NCBI GenBank assembly: GCA_016794465.1
Contig: JAEUKA010000040.1
Span: 62,001 to 126,000 of the forward strand
Reading direction: 5' to 3'
DNA from: Myxococcales bacterium
GTDB taxonomy: Bacteria; Myxococcota_A; Polyangia; Palsa-1104; JAEUJZ01
DNA: 64,000 bases
Shown: positions 52,883 to 61,861 of the stretch, in pieces
Layout of the letters: every line of letters starts with the position of its first letter
How positions within the stretch are numbered: the first letter of the stretch is position 1
The notes under the pieces: generated by a model
Told to the model about the DNA's origin: nothing
Seen by the model: only the letters and a program-made list of their open reading frames with translations
Databases searched by the model: none
Program-made: the position numbers and the translations under genes

Positions 52883-54313
52883 ATGAAACGCGATTTTCCT
52901 TTGCGGGGAGCCTCCCGCCGAGACTTTATCAAGGGTGTGTTTGCAGCGAGTGCAGCGCTGGGCCTTGGCCCGACCCGCGCGCTCGAGATGCTCGATGAGA
53001 TCGGCGGCAGTGCCCTGGCTGCTGGTGCGATCAACGCCAACCGAACCGTTCACATTGTTGGTGGTGACGGTGGCTTTGCCTGGTACTCGCTGCTCTGGCC
53101 AGTGCCAGGAACGATGACCGAGCTACTGACCAACAACACCGTGCCGTTTGACGGCCTCGACAAGGCCACCAAGATTGCCTCGGGCGCCCTGGAGGATCGG
53201 ACCCTGTGGCACCGCAACGTCAACGGCAAGCCGCTGTGGTCGAACTTCGGCGACAAGAAGCTCGTCACCGCGATGCTCTGCGGCACCAACATCGGTCACG
53301 AAACCGCACCGAAGAACCCCGGCAACAGCAACACCATCCCGACAGGTACGATCGGCTCCTTTGCCGCTTGTGCCTCGATCCAGACCACGGTGCAGTCGCT
53401 GGTTCCGGTCATCGGCATCAACCGCAACGCCGTGGGTATGCCCTACGGTGCAGCGACCGGCTCGCCATCGCCGGCAGGGGTTCCCAACTCCGACGCGATG
53501 ATCAACCTGTTCTCCAGCTCGGCCTCGAAGCTGATGACTCGCCTGTCCGACCCCAACAACGCCAAGCTCTACGAGGAGTATTACAAAGCCTTCCTCGGCC
53601 TGGCCAAGACTGTGGATCGGCCTACCTATCAGCGTGCATACGAGGACTCCCGCGTCGCGATCTCGCTGGTGGCGCAGAACCTCGGCAGCGTGCTGATGCC
53701 CGCACCGGGACAAGTGGACGCATGGTGTGGACCTGCGGCTATCGATGCCAACGTCAAGGCACTCGCCAACAACTTGATCGTCGCTGCCAATGCCTTCAAG
53801 AAGGGTCTGTGCTCGCAGGTCATGATGCCGACCATGAATGACGATCCGCACTTTGTGTGGGCCGACATGGCACGCGTGACCCGCATCGCCAATGGCCTGG
53901 CCCTGGTCCTCCAGTCGTTTATGGACTACCTGAACACCATCCCGGACCCGGTCGATCCGAGCAAGAAGCTGTCGGACAATCTGGTCATGACGGTCAGCGG
54001 CGATCTGCCCAAGGGCCCGTTCAGCAACCGGAACTCGGACTGGACCGACTCGACGCCGATGGCCGCCAACTGGATGTACGTCATGTCGAACGGCTACATG
54101 AAGCCCGGCTGGTTTGGCCAAGTCGCACGCACTGGCAAGACGAACTACGATCCGGACACCGGCAAGCTCTACACCCCGGCGCAGTTCCCCGATGCCCAGG
54201 TGACCCCGGGAGCGCTCGGCGCCATGCTGTACGCTGTCAGCCGTGGCAACGACCGCCGCGTCCGCGACTTCACCACCGCGTCCTATCGCGCCATGATGAA
54301 CGTCGTCCTGTAG
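52883..54313 (+). CDS. Tat-exported DUF1501-like protein
   Basis: AGGAGGGAGG precedes the ATG. The 476-residue protein has a twin-arginine signal (ASRRDFIKGVFAASAALGLG) that shows export of a folded protein. The body (IVGGDGGFAWYSLLWPVPGT, MMPTMNDDPHFVWADMARV, NLVMTVSGDLPKGPFSN) resembles DUF1501/DUF1552-like proteins of the alkaline-phosphatase/sulfatase-like group, but with weak motif match, so treat the family as likely only. Pairing with the DUF1549-like cytochrome is the usual arrangement. It ends the cassette; a hairpin follows at 54357. Confidence 0.75.
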   Translation: MKRDFPLRGASRRDFIKGVFAASAALGLGPTRALEMLDEIGGSALAAGAINANRTVHIVGGDGGFAWYSLLWPVPGTMTELLTNNTVPFDGLDKATKIASGALEDRTLWHRNVNGKPLWSNFGDKKLVTAMLCGTNIGHETAPKNPGNSNTIPTGTIGSFAACASIQTTVQSLVPVIGINRNAVGMPYGAATGSPSPAGVPNSDAMINLFSSSASKLMTRLSDPNNAKLYEEYYKAFLGLAKTVDRPTYQRAYEDSRVAISLVAQNLGSVLMPAPGQVDAWCGPAAIDANVKALANNLIVAANAFKKGLCSQVMMPTMNDDPHFVWADMARVTRIANGLALVLQSFMDYLNTIPDPVDPSKKLSDNLVMTVSGDLPKGPFSNRNSDWTDSTPMAANWMYVMSNGYMKPGWFGQVARTGKTNYDPDTGKLYTPAQFPDAQVTPGALGAMLYAVSRGNDRRVRDFTTASYRAMMNVVL

Positions 54314-54356
54314 CTCCGTAGCACCCCTCCCCTCCCTTTCGATTCCCACTCCCATC

Positions 54357-54387
54357 CCTGGCTTCCTTCAATAAAGAGGAGGCCAGG
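54357..54387. terminator. Hairpin between convergent genes
   Basis: CCTGGCTTCCT (54357-54367) pairs with AGGAGGCCAGG (54377-54387) over 11 bp with one G-U, around a 9-base loop. It lies 44 bases after the DUF1501-like stop and 32 bases past the parC stop on the other strand. Position and stem strength fit a terminator for both, though T-runs are missing. Confidence 0.55.
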
Positions 54388-54418
54388 AATGACTCCTTCC
54401 CACACCCAGGGGCACTCT

Positions 54419-56788
54419 CTAGCTCGGCTTGCGGAACAGCGGCCCGATGATGTCGGGAATCGGCGAAGCCATCGATGCCGTCTCACTCGCGGTCGAGCTA
54501 GGGCCTGGCTTCGGCGCCCCAAGCTGCGGCACCACAGGAGGCGAAAGCAGACAGCGCACCAGCTTCCCTTTCTTCAGGACTTCCCGACCCCGGCCACCAC
54601 GCGCCGTCACTTCGCTCGGTGAGGCCCCCAGCTCATGCGTTGCCGCCTTGTCTGTCTCGACCTTCAGCGACTCTGCCACCGCAAAGCCGAGCAGCCGATC
54701 CCCTTCCCCCAGCTTCAGCACCTGCACACCCTTGCCGGGCCCTTGCAGCACTGGCACTTCCTCCACCCGGCACGTCAGCGCCCGCCCCGCCTGGGTGGCC
54801 ACCGTCAGCAGCACATCGCCACGCGCCACCTTCACCCCCAGCACCGCATCGCCGTCCACAACCTTGGCAAACAAGCGGCCATTGCGCGTCGAGACTTCCG
54901 AGTGACCGTCCAGGCCAAACCGCATCGCCAAGCCGCCCCGAGTCACCGCCACCAGCTGCGCGTCCGCAGGTGGCCGAACCCGAGGATCGAGCGACACCGC
55001 AGCCACCACCGTCTCGCCATCATCAAACTTGAACTGCTTCGACAGCGGCTCGCCATATCCGGTGGTCGCCGGAATGTCGAGAATCCGACAGACATAGGCC
55101 GAGCCCCGGCTGCTAAAGAACGCCACCAGCTCTTTGGTCGAGCCGCCCACGACCACCTGAACCTCGTCCCCCTCCCGCACCCGCGTCGAGCTGACATCCC
55201 GCAGCTGGCCGACCCGCTTGACCCAGCCATCGCGCGTCAGCACCACCAGGCAGTCTTCATGTGCGATAAACGCCGTCTCGTCAAAGGCTGGCTCCTCCGC
55301 CGGCACTCCGATGCGGGTCCGCCGCTTGTCGGCCAGCTCCTCTCGCAGGGTCCCTAGCTCGCGCCGCACCAGCTCCCAGCGCCGGCCATCGCTCTGCAGC
55401 AGTGACTCCAGCTGTGCCCGCTCTTTGCGCTTCTGCGCCAGCTCCTCCTGAATGACCAGGATCTCCAGCCGCGCCAGGCGATACAGCTTCAGCTCCAGGA
55501 TCGCCTCGGCCTGATCCTCATCGAGCTTGAAGCGACTGACGAGCTTCTCCTTCGCATCCGCTTTGCCTTCGCTCTTGCGGATCATCGTCAGGATCTCATC
55601 GAGCGCGTCATAGACCGTGGCAAAGCCGTCGAGCACATGGATGCGCCGGGACAGCTCCGCCAGCTGATGTCCCAGCCGCCGCTTCACCACACTGAACCGG
55701 AAGTCAAGAAAGTGCCGCAGCATCTCGCGCAGGCTCAGCTGCTTGGGCGTCCCTAGCTCGGGATTTTCCGTTGGCACAAGGCAGGTCATGTTGAACTGCA
55801 CGGTCGTCGCCAGGGCCGTGTTCTTAAACAGGAACGCCATCACCAGCTGCGGGTCGGCGCCGCGCTTGATCTCGATCACGATCCGCACGTCCGTGGTCGA
55901 CTCGTCACGGCAGTCCACCACCATCGGCAGCTTCTTCTCTTCAAACAGCTCGCCGATCTTTTCCATGATCGACGAGCGCACCACCCCGTACGGGATCGAG
56001 TTGACAATGATCCGCCGGCCTTCGCGACGGTCGATCGGCTCCTCGATGTGGTAGGTGGCCCGCAGCTTGAGGGTGCCGTGGCCCGTCTCGTAGACCTCTT
56101 GCAGCTCCTGCTTGCTCGTCAGAAGCTCACCCGCCGTCGGAAAATCCGGCCCCCGCACGTAGCGCAGCAGGCTCTTGTTATCCAGCTCCGGCTCGTCAAT
56201 CAGCGCCAGACAGGCATCAATGACCTCGCCCGCGTTGTGGGGCGGAATCGAGGTCGCCATGCCGACGGCAATGCCCTGGACTCCGTTGACCAGCAGGTTC
56301 GGCAGCTGCGCCGGCAAGACAATCGGCTCACTGCGCACCCCGTCGAAGGTCGGCCGCCAGTCGATCGTGCTCAGCCCCAGCTCTTTGAGCAGCAGCAGCG
56401 CCGTGGGCCGCAGCCGACACTCGGTATACCGATACGCTGCTGGCGCATCACCGTCCTGCGAGCCGAAGTTGCCGTGGCCGTCCACCAGCGGGTAGCGCAG
56501 CGAAAAGTCCTGCGCCATCCGCACCAGCGCCTCGTACACCGACGCATCGCCATGTGGGTGATACTTGCCGAGCACGTCGCCGACCACCGACGCACACTTG
56601 CGGAACTTGGCGTCGGGCAGAAGCCGCTGGTCGTGATACATCGCGTACAAGATGCGCCGCTGCACCGGCTTCAGTCCGTCGCGCACGTCAGGCAGGGCGC
56701 GCGACGTAATCACCGATAAGGCGTAGCTCAGGTAGCGTTTCTGGGTTTCAGCATCGAGGGCAACAGGGATCTCTTGCAGGCTGGTCAT
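54419..56788 (-). CDS. parC: DNA topoisomerase IV (or gyrase-like) subunit A
   Basis: Start set at the ATG at 56788; the longer frame upstream lacks homology. The 789-residue protein has the type IIA breakage-reunion core: [37 protein letters not shown], the catalytic Tyr121 in YRYTE, and [17 protein letters not shown]. The C-terminal part is a beta-pinwheel. A GyrA-box-like RGGRG occurs only close to the end, not in the first blade, so ParC is the better call. Residue 82, at the position of quinolone-contact Ser in E. coli, is Ala. The partner subunit is not in the window. Confidence 0.9.
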   Translation of the reverse strand: MTSLQEIPVALDAETQKRYLSYALSVITSRALPDVRDGLKPVQRRILYAMYHDQRLLPDAKFRKCASVVGDVLGKYHPHGDASVYEALVRMAQDFSLRYPLVDGHGNFGSQDGDAPAAYRYTECRLRPTALLLLKELGLSTIDWRPTFDGVRSEPIVLPAQLPNLLVNGVQGIAVGMATSIPPHNAGEVIDACLALIDEPELDNKSLLRYVRGPDFPTAGELLTSKQELQEVYETGHGTLKLRATYHIEEPIDRREGRRIIVNSIPYGVVRSSIMEKIGELFEEKKLPMVVDCRDESTTDVRIVIEIKRGADPQLVMAFLFKNTALATTVQFNMTCLVPTENPELGTPKQLSLREMLRHFLDFRFSVVKRRLGHQLAELSRRIHVLDGFATVYDALDEILTMIRKSEGKADAKEKLVSRFKLDEDQAEAILELKLYRLARLEILVIQEELAQKRKERAQLESLLQSDGRRWELVRRELGTLREELADKRRTRIGVPAEEPAFDETAFIAHEDCLVVLTRDGWVKRVGQLRDVSSTRVREGDEVQVVVGGSTKELVAFFSSRGSAYVCRILDIPATTGYGEPLSKQFKFDDGETVVAAVSLDPRVRPPADAQLVAVTRGGLAMRFGLDGHSEVSTRNGRLFAKVVDGDAVLGVKVARGDVLLTVATQAGRALTCRVEEVPVLQGPGKGVQVLKLGEGDRLLGFAVAESLKVETDKAATHELGASPSEVTARGGRGREVLKKGKLVRCLLSPPVVPQLGAPKPGPSSTASETASMASPIPDIIGPLFRKPS

Positions 56789-57118
56789 GGCAAAAAGGGA
56801 GCCCAGGCGGGCGGTCGCAGAAGGTAGCCGCAGATCGCTTGCCTGGCAAACCTTTGGGTGGGGGCCGGCTTTCCGAAGGTTACCCAGATGGCTACCACTT
56901 CGTGAGCGCATGTACGGTTGGCCACCACTCCATCGTTACAGAATCAACCGCCTGTCCTGCTCCGCCGTTCGATTTTCTAACAGCGCTCGCTCCCAGACCG
57001 CGTAGGAGTCCATCGCCCAGACCGCCTTGTCGACGGACGCTCCGCTTCCAAGCACCGTGGCATGCGGCTGGCAATCAACCCCGGCAAGCACTTGCACTTC
57101 GTACCGGAGGATGCCGCC
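56789..57118. promoter_or_regulatory. Divergent intergenic region between parC and SulP gene
   Basis: About 330 bases with no supported gene. It contains a small perfect palindrome TTGCC-T-GGCAA (56839-56849) 51 bases upstream of parC, and GGAGG just before the SulP GTG start. Promoters for both genes must lie here, but none can be named with confidence. Confidence 0.4.
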
Positions 57119-58726
57119 GTGAGCCAGCCAGCCACCTATCAGCCAGATCTCAAAGCCGATCTTGTGTCGGGGTTTCTGGTCTTTTTGATCGCTCTGCCCC
57201 TGTGTCTAGGCATCGCTATGGCCAGCAACTTTCCGCCTGTCACTGGCATCGTCACGGCGGTGGTCGGCGGGCTGGTCGCTACCTTTGTGGGAAGCGCGGA
57301 GCTAACCATCAAAGGTCCTGCCGCCGGACTCATCGTCATCGCTCTTGGCTCCGTGCAGGAGCTAGGTGGAGGCGACGCCGTCCTGGGCTACCACCGCACG
57401 CTCGCGATCGTCGTGGTTGCGGGCGTGCTGCAAGTCCTCCTGTCCCGCGTCCGCGCTGGCGAGCTAGGCGACTTCTTTCCATCCGCCGTCGTCCACGGCA
57501 TGCTCGCCGCCATCGGCGTCATCATCGTCTCCAAACAGGCGCATACAGCGCTCGGCATCGCTCCCACTTCCCGCGAGCCGCTCTCCCTACTCGCTGAGAT
57601 CCCACACAGCATCGCCAACATGAACCCCGAGGTCGCGCTCATCGGCCTCCTCAGCCTGGTGCTCTTGTTTGGGATTCCCAAGCTACCGTTTTCCTGGGCC
57701 AAGAAAGTTCCCGCGCCAATGGTGGTGCTGCTCGTCACAGTTCCGCTCGGCATGCTCTTAGACCTGCGCCACGAGCACACCTACGACTTTCACTTCCATC
57801 ACTACAAGGTCGGCCCGCAGTACCTCGTGCAGCTCCCCGGCAGCCTCGCCAAGTCGCACGCATTCCCCGACTTTTCGTACCTTTTCACCTGGGGCTCACT
57901 CAAGTACATTGTCATGTTCACCCTGGTCGGCAGCCTCGAGTCCCTACTCAGCGCCAAGGCCGTCGATGCCCTGGACCCGCAGCACCGCCACAGCGACCTG
58001 AGCCGCGACCTGCTTGCCACCGGTGTCGGCAATGTGATCGCCGGTCTGCTGGGCGGCCTCCCGATGATCTCGGAGATTGTCCGCAGCTCGGCCAACATCA
58101 ACAGTGGAGCCAAGAGCCGCTACGCCAACTTCTTCCATGGTCTGTTCCTGCTGCTGATGGTCGCGCTGCTCCCTGGTCTGCTTCAGCGCATCCCGCTTGC
58201 AGCGCTGGGAGCCATGCTCATTTACACTGGCTTTCGGCTTGCTGCGCCCGCCGAGTTTTTGCGGGTCTTCCGCATTGGCCATGAGCAGCTCCTCTTGTTT
58301 GTCACCACACTGCTTGTCACGCTGGCCACGGACCTGCTCATCGGTGTGGGCGCGGGCGTGGTGCTCAAAATGCTCCTGCACCTGCGACACGGAGCCCAGC
58401 TGCGCGGTCTGTTCTCAAGCCGCATCGAGCAAGAGGAGCTGGACAAGTCCACCCTGCGCCTGCGCGTCTATGACGCGGCGGTGTTTACCAACTATCTGTC
58501 GCTCAAGCGCAGGCTCGACTCCATCCCGGCAGGTGTCACCCGGCTCGTGCTCGATCTCGAACGAACGCGGCTCGTCGATCACACCGTGATCGAAAAGCTC
58601 CGCCACACCGCCGATGACTGGCAGCGCGCCGGACGCCGACTTGAGATCATCGGCCTCTCCGCCCACACACCACTGGCCGCACACGAGCTATCGGCCCGCC
58701 GCAAGCCAGTCCGTGTAAACCCATAA
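57119..58726 (+). CDS. SulP family anion transporter with STAS domain
   Basis: Start set at GTG (57119), which has GGAGG 8 bases upstream; the ATG at 57062 has no ribosome site. The 535-residue protein has SulP transport helices (SGFLVFLIALPLCLGIAMAS, GLVATFVGSAELTIKGPAAG, KYIVMFTLVGSLESLLSAKAVD, GLLGGLPMISEIVRSSANI) and a C-terminal STAS domain (about 440-530: RLRVYDAAVFTNYLSLKRRL, RLVLDLERTRLVDHTVIEKL). Relatives carry sulfate, bicarbonate or dicarboxylates, with Na+ or H+. The substrate is not clear; no carbonic anhydrase or sulfur gene is adjacent. Confidence 0.9.
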   Translation: MSQPATYQPDLKADLVSGFLVFLIALPLCLGIAMASNFPPVTGIVTAVVGGLVATFVGSAELTIKGPAAGLIVIALGSVQELGGGDAVLGYHRTLAIVVVAGVLQVLLSRVRAGELGDFFPSAVVHGMLAAIGVIIVSKQAHTALGIAPTSREPLSLLAEIPHSIANMNPEVALIGLLSLVLLFGIPKLPFSWAKKVPAPMVVLLVTVPLGMLLDLRHEHTYDFHFHHYKVGPQYLVQLPGSLAKSHAFPDFSYLFTWGSLKYIVMFTLVGSLESLLSAKAVDALDPQHRHSDLSRDLLATGVGNVIAGLLGGLPMISEIVRSSANINSGAKSRYANFFHGLFLLLMVALLPGLLQRIPLAALGAMLIYTGFRLAAPAEFLRVFRIGHEQLLLFVTTLLVTLATDLLIGVGAGVVLKMLLHLRHGAQLRGLFSSRIEQEELDKSTLRLRVYDAAVFTNYLSLKRRLDSIPAGVTRLVLDLERTRLVDHTVIEKLRHTADDWQRAGRRLEIIGLSAHTPLAAHELSARRKPVRVNP

Positions 58727-58753
58727 CCCGGAAGCACGTATCGGTAGGCGTTT

Positions 58754-60115
58754 CTATGCGTCGCCGGACTCTTCGATTCGTCGCGACAGCGTCTGACGGG
58801 TAACGCCGAGCTTCTGGGCCGCGACTGTGCGATTGCCACCACACAGGGAAAGGACCCGGCGAATGTGGGCCAGTTCGACTGCTGCCAAGGTGGCAATCGG
58901 TTCCTCGGTCGCATCAGTCACTGGGGCGCGTGGGGCAGCCGCCGGGATTAGCTCGGACGGCAGGTGCGCGGGTAGCAGCCACTCCCCATCGTAAAAAAGC
59001 GCCGCCCGCGAGATCATCGACCGCAGCTCACGGACGTTGCCGGGCCAGCTGTAGCCCCCAAGTAGCTGTTTGGCTGCTGCCGAGATCCCTTGCCATGTCT
59101 TGCGATACTCCTGATTGGCAGCACGCAGAAAGTGCTCGGCCAGCAGCTCGAGGTCATCCGGTCGCTCACGCAGCGGAGGCAGCTCGATGATCATGGCGTT
59201 TAGGCGAAAGAGCAGGTCCCCGCGAAAGGACTTGGCTGCGACCATGGCTCGCAGGTCGCGGTGGGTGGCAGCGACGACTCGGACATCGACCTTACGTAGC
59301 GCGGTGGCACCGACCCGTCGAAACGTTCTCTGCTCCAAGAAGGTGAGGAGCTTGGCCTGCGCGCTCAGGCTCAGGTCGCCGATTTCATCGAGAAACAGGG
59401 TTCCACCATCCGCGATCTCGGCCAGCCCGAGCTTCCGCTCGCGTGCATCGGAAAACGCACCGCGCTCATGACCAAACAGCTCACTTTCGACCAGTGTCTC
59501 GGGCAGCGTGGAGCAGTTTAGCTCCACCAGCGGGCCGCTCTTGCGCACGGATCGTTCATGAAGAAGCTGCGCCACCAGCTGCTTACCGGTCCCGCTTTCG
59601 CCTTGAATCAGCACGGTCTGCACAGGGCTCTTGGCGATTAGCTCGACCTCCCGCAGCTTGCCCGCCATCACCGTCGATGAATAGAGCAGCCCACCGCTGT
59701 CATGCTGCTGCGCCGCCCGTCGCGCCAGATAGTCCACTCGGCCTTCCAGCTCACTGGTGCGGGCCGCGTTGCGAACGGTGGTGACAATCTCTTCTAGCTC
59801 GAACGGCTTGCGGATGAAGTCGTAGCCACCGAGCTTCATCGCTTCGACGGCTTGCTCGATCGTGGCGTGCGCGCTGATCAGGATGACCTTGGTTTCCGGA
59901 GAAAGCTGGCGGATGCGGCGCAAGACCTCGATGCCGGTGATATCCCCCAGGAGCAGATCAAGCAGGACCACATCGGGCCGCGCATTGACAAAGTGCATCC
60001 AGGCTTGCTCGCCGGAGCTGGCCACGGTGACCTCGAAGCCCTCTTGTAGCAGGACACCTCGCAGAGACGAAAGGATGAGCGCCTCATCGTCGGCCACCAA
60101 GACGTGCGCGGACAT
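58754..60115 (-). CDS. NtrC-type sigma-54-dependent response regulator
   Basis: The 453-residue protein has a receiver (Asp9-Asp10, Asp53 in LLDLLLGD, Lys103), an AAA+ domain with Walker A GESGTGK (172-178), the sigma-54 loop as GAFSDA (219-224) in place of GAFTGA, Walker B LFLDEIGD, GRDLLFRLN-type stretch, the WPGNVREL motif, and a Fis-type HTH (about 420-447). It activates sigma-54 promoters when phosphorylated. It follows the sensor kinase gene by 12 bases and is its natural partner. The loop variant may lower or change sigma-54 contact, but similar variants work in other bacteria. Confidence 0.93.
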   Translation of the reverse strand: MSAHVLVADDEALILSSLRGVLLQEGFEVTVASSGEQAWMHFVNARPDVVLLDLLLGDITGIEVLRRIRQLSPETKVILISAHATIEQAVEAMKLGGYDFIRKPFELEEIVTTVRNAARTSELEGRVDYLARRAAQQHDSGGLLYSSTVMAGKLREVELIAKSPVQTVLIQGESGTGKQLVAQLLHERSVRKSGPLVELNCSTLPETLVESELFGHERGAFSDARERKLGLAEIADGGTLFLDEIGDLSLSAQAKLLTFLEQRTFRRVGATALRKVDVRVVAATHRDLRAMVAAKSFRGDLLFRLNAMIIELPPLRERPDDLELLAEHFLRAANQEYRKTWQGISAAAKQLLGGYSWPGNVRELRSMISRAALFYDGEWLLPAHLPSELIPAAAPRAPVTDATEEPIATLAAVELAHIRRVLSLCGGNRTVAAQKLGVTRQTLSRRIEESGDA

Positions 60116-60127
60116 GGTCTGGTTCTA

Positions 60128-61741
60128 TCATGCGCGCTCTGTGCTGTCGCTCTCCGGCCTTGCCTGCGTGCTACCTACAGCGTGTAACGGCAGAAGCAGC
60201 GTGAACTCGGCCCCCCGCTGGCCCGAGCGATTTTGCGCCAAGATGATACCGCCATGCTCGCGCGCGATGTTCTGACTGAGCGCCAGCCCAAGCCCGTTGC
60301 CGCGCGGCTTGGTCGTGTAAAACGGCTGAAATAGGTGTGGTGCGACCGAATCGGCTATGCCGAGTCCTTCATCCAGCACCCGCAGCGCCAGCATGGGCTT
60401 GCCTTCGTACGGACGGATGGACGGCTCTAGCACCACGGTGCCACCGGGTGGACTTGCTTGCGCAGCGTTTACGAGCAAGTTCGACAGCGCCTGCACCAGC
60501 AGCATTGGATCGACCATCACCTGCGGCAAGCTCGGGGGCTCTCGTTGATCGATCCGAACCTCGGCTTGCGCGCAGGCTTGACGGGATGCCTCGATGCTCA
60601 TAGCCAGTAGCGAATCTACGGAGCACGGTGCCAGTCGGGGTGCCAGAGGCCGTGCGTAGGTCAGCATCCGCCGAATCAGCTGCTCGACCCGAGCGATCTC
60701 TTGGCTGACAAGCTGCGCGGTATCCGAAAGCGCCTTGGCGGTGGGGCTGTCATCCGGGTGCTGCGGCTGGCTACGGGCCACCAGCTGCACTGCGGCCTTG
60801 ATACCGGTCAGCGGGTTTAGGATCTCGTGCGCGAGCTTGGCCGACACCTCACCAATGGCCGACATTTTTTCGCTCTGGATGAGCAGGCGGCGCTGCTCGG
60901 CAATCGCGGCATCCGTTTCTTCGATCTTGCGGAGGATCGCCCCCATGTGTTCTCCCAGCGCCTCGAAGCCAGCCCGACCAGGAGGCACTTCTATCCGTAT
61001 CCGCTGCGCTGCCGATGCCACCTGGAGCTGAAGCTCATAGATCGGACGAGCCACCCGCCGAGCCACCAAGAAGCCGACCAGCAGGCTGGTCACCATACCG
61101 AGCAAGCTGCTGCTTAGGAGCAGTGCGGTGTCGCGACGCAACGTTCGCTGGGCCACTGCTCGCTCATGCCGGGCCTGCACCGATGAAGTACGGACGAACT
61201 CCTCTGACAGCCGCACCAGATCGTTTAGTTGGGTGTAAATCCGCTGATGCTGAAGCCGAACTTCCTGGTCGGCACCACGCCGGAAGCTGGCAATCATCGC
61301 GGTGTGCTCTTCATCAAGCTGTCGATAGTCACGGCGAATCCGCTCCAGCAGGCGGCGCTCCTCGGTGGTATCGGCTGTACGGTCGGCCTGGGTCAGCCAG
61401 TCGGCGAACTCACGGCGACCCTGATCCAGCTCATGCAGCCACCGCTCATCCCCGGTGAACATGAAGTCCACCGCAAAGCCCTTTTGATAGAGCAGGAGCT
61501 GGAAGACCTCACTTTCATCGAGCAGCGCGAGTCGCTGCGCCATCTCCGCATCGTTTTGCAGAGACAGCCGTCGCAGCGAGCTAAGCCCCAGTCCGCAGAC
61601 AATCGCCAGCGCCACGATCGACACCACCGATGCCACAACAATCTGCTTGGTCAGTGACTGTGATGAGGTCGGAGCCCAGCGCGATGAGTGCAGCCCTGGT
61701 GGACCAGCACCTTGGGAAAAGGAAGACGGCAGTGTGTCCAT
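60128..61741 (-). CDS. Sensor histidine kinase (NtrB-like, periplasmic sensor)
   Basis: The ATG at 61741 follows AAGGA; the frame extends upstream to 61843 but without a ribosome site. The 537-residue protein has TM1 (32-52), a helical periplasmic sensor of about 150 residues (four-helix bundle type), TM2 (206-227), a HAMP-like segment, and a kinase with His305 in KLAHEILNPLTGI, SNLLVNAAQAS, DEGLGI, and GNGLGLAL. It pairs with the NtrC-type regulator 12 bases downstream. A molybdopterin oxidoreductase gene lies 120 bases upstream on the same strand. Signal unknown. Confidence 0.92.
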   Translation of the reverse strand: MDTLPSSFSQGAGPPGLHSSRWAPTSSQSLTKQIVVASVVSIVALAIVCGLGLSSLRRLSLQNDAEMAQRLALLDESEVFQLLLYQKGFAVDFMFTGDERWLHELDQGRREFADWLTQADRTADTTEERRLLERIRRDYRQLDEEHTAMIASFRRGADQEVRLQHQRIYTQLNDLVRLSEEFVRTSSVQARHERAVAQRTLRRDTALLLSSSLLGMVTSLLVGFLVARRVARPIYELQLQVASAAQRIRIEVPPGRAGFEALGEHMGAILRKIEETDAAIAEQRRLLIQSEKMSAIGEVSAKLAHEILNPLTGIKAAVQLVARSQPQHPDDSPTAKALSDTAQLVSQEIARVEQLIRRMLTYARPLAPRLAPCSVDSLLAMSIEASRQACAQAEVRIDQREPPSLPQVMVDPMLLVQALSNLLVNAAQASPPGGTVVLEPSIRPYEGKPMLALRVLDEGLGIADSVAPHLFQPFYTTKPRGNGLGLALSQNIAREHGGIILAQNRSGQRGAEFTLLLPLHAVGSTQARPESDSTERA

Positions 61742-61861
61742 CAGCAGTCCTTGCGAGCCATGCTCCGAAAAGAGTCCTACAGTCAGCCCACCCTCCCAGC
61801 TGCTCGGTACTGCACGTCTCCGCTGGGCTGGAAGGTGACCCACCCGCTCGATCAGCTGGCC

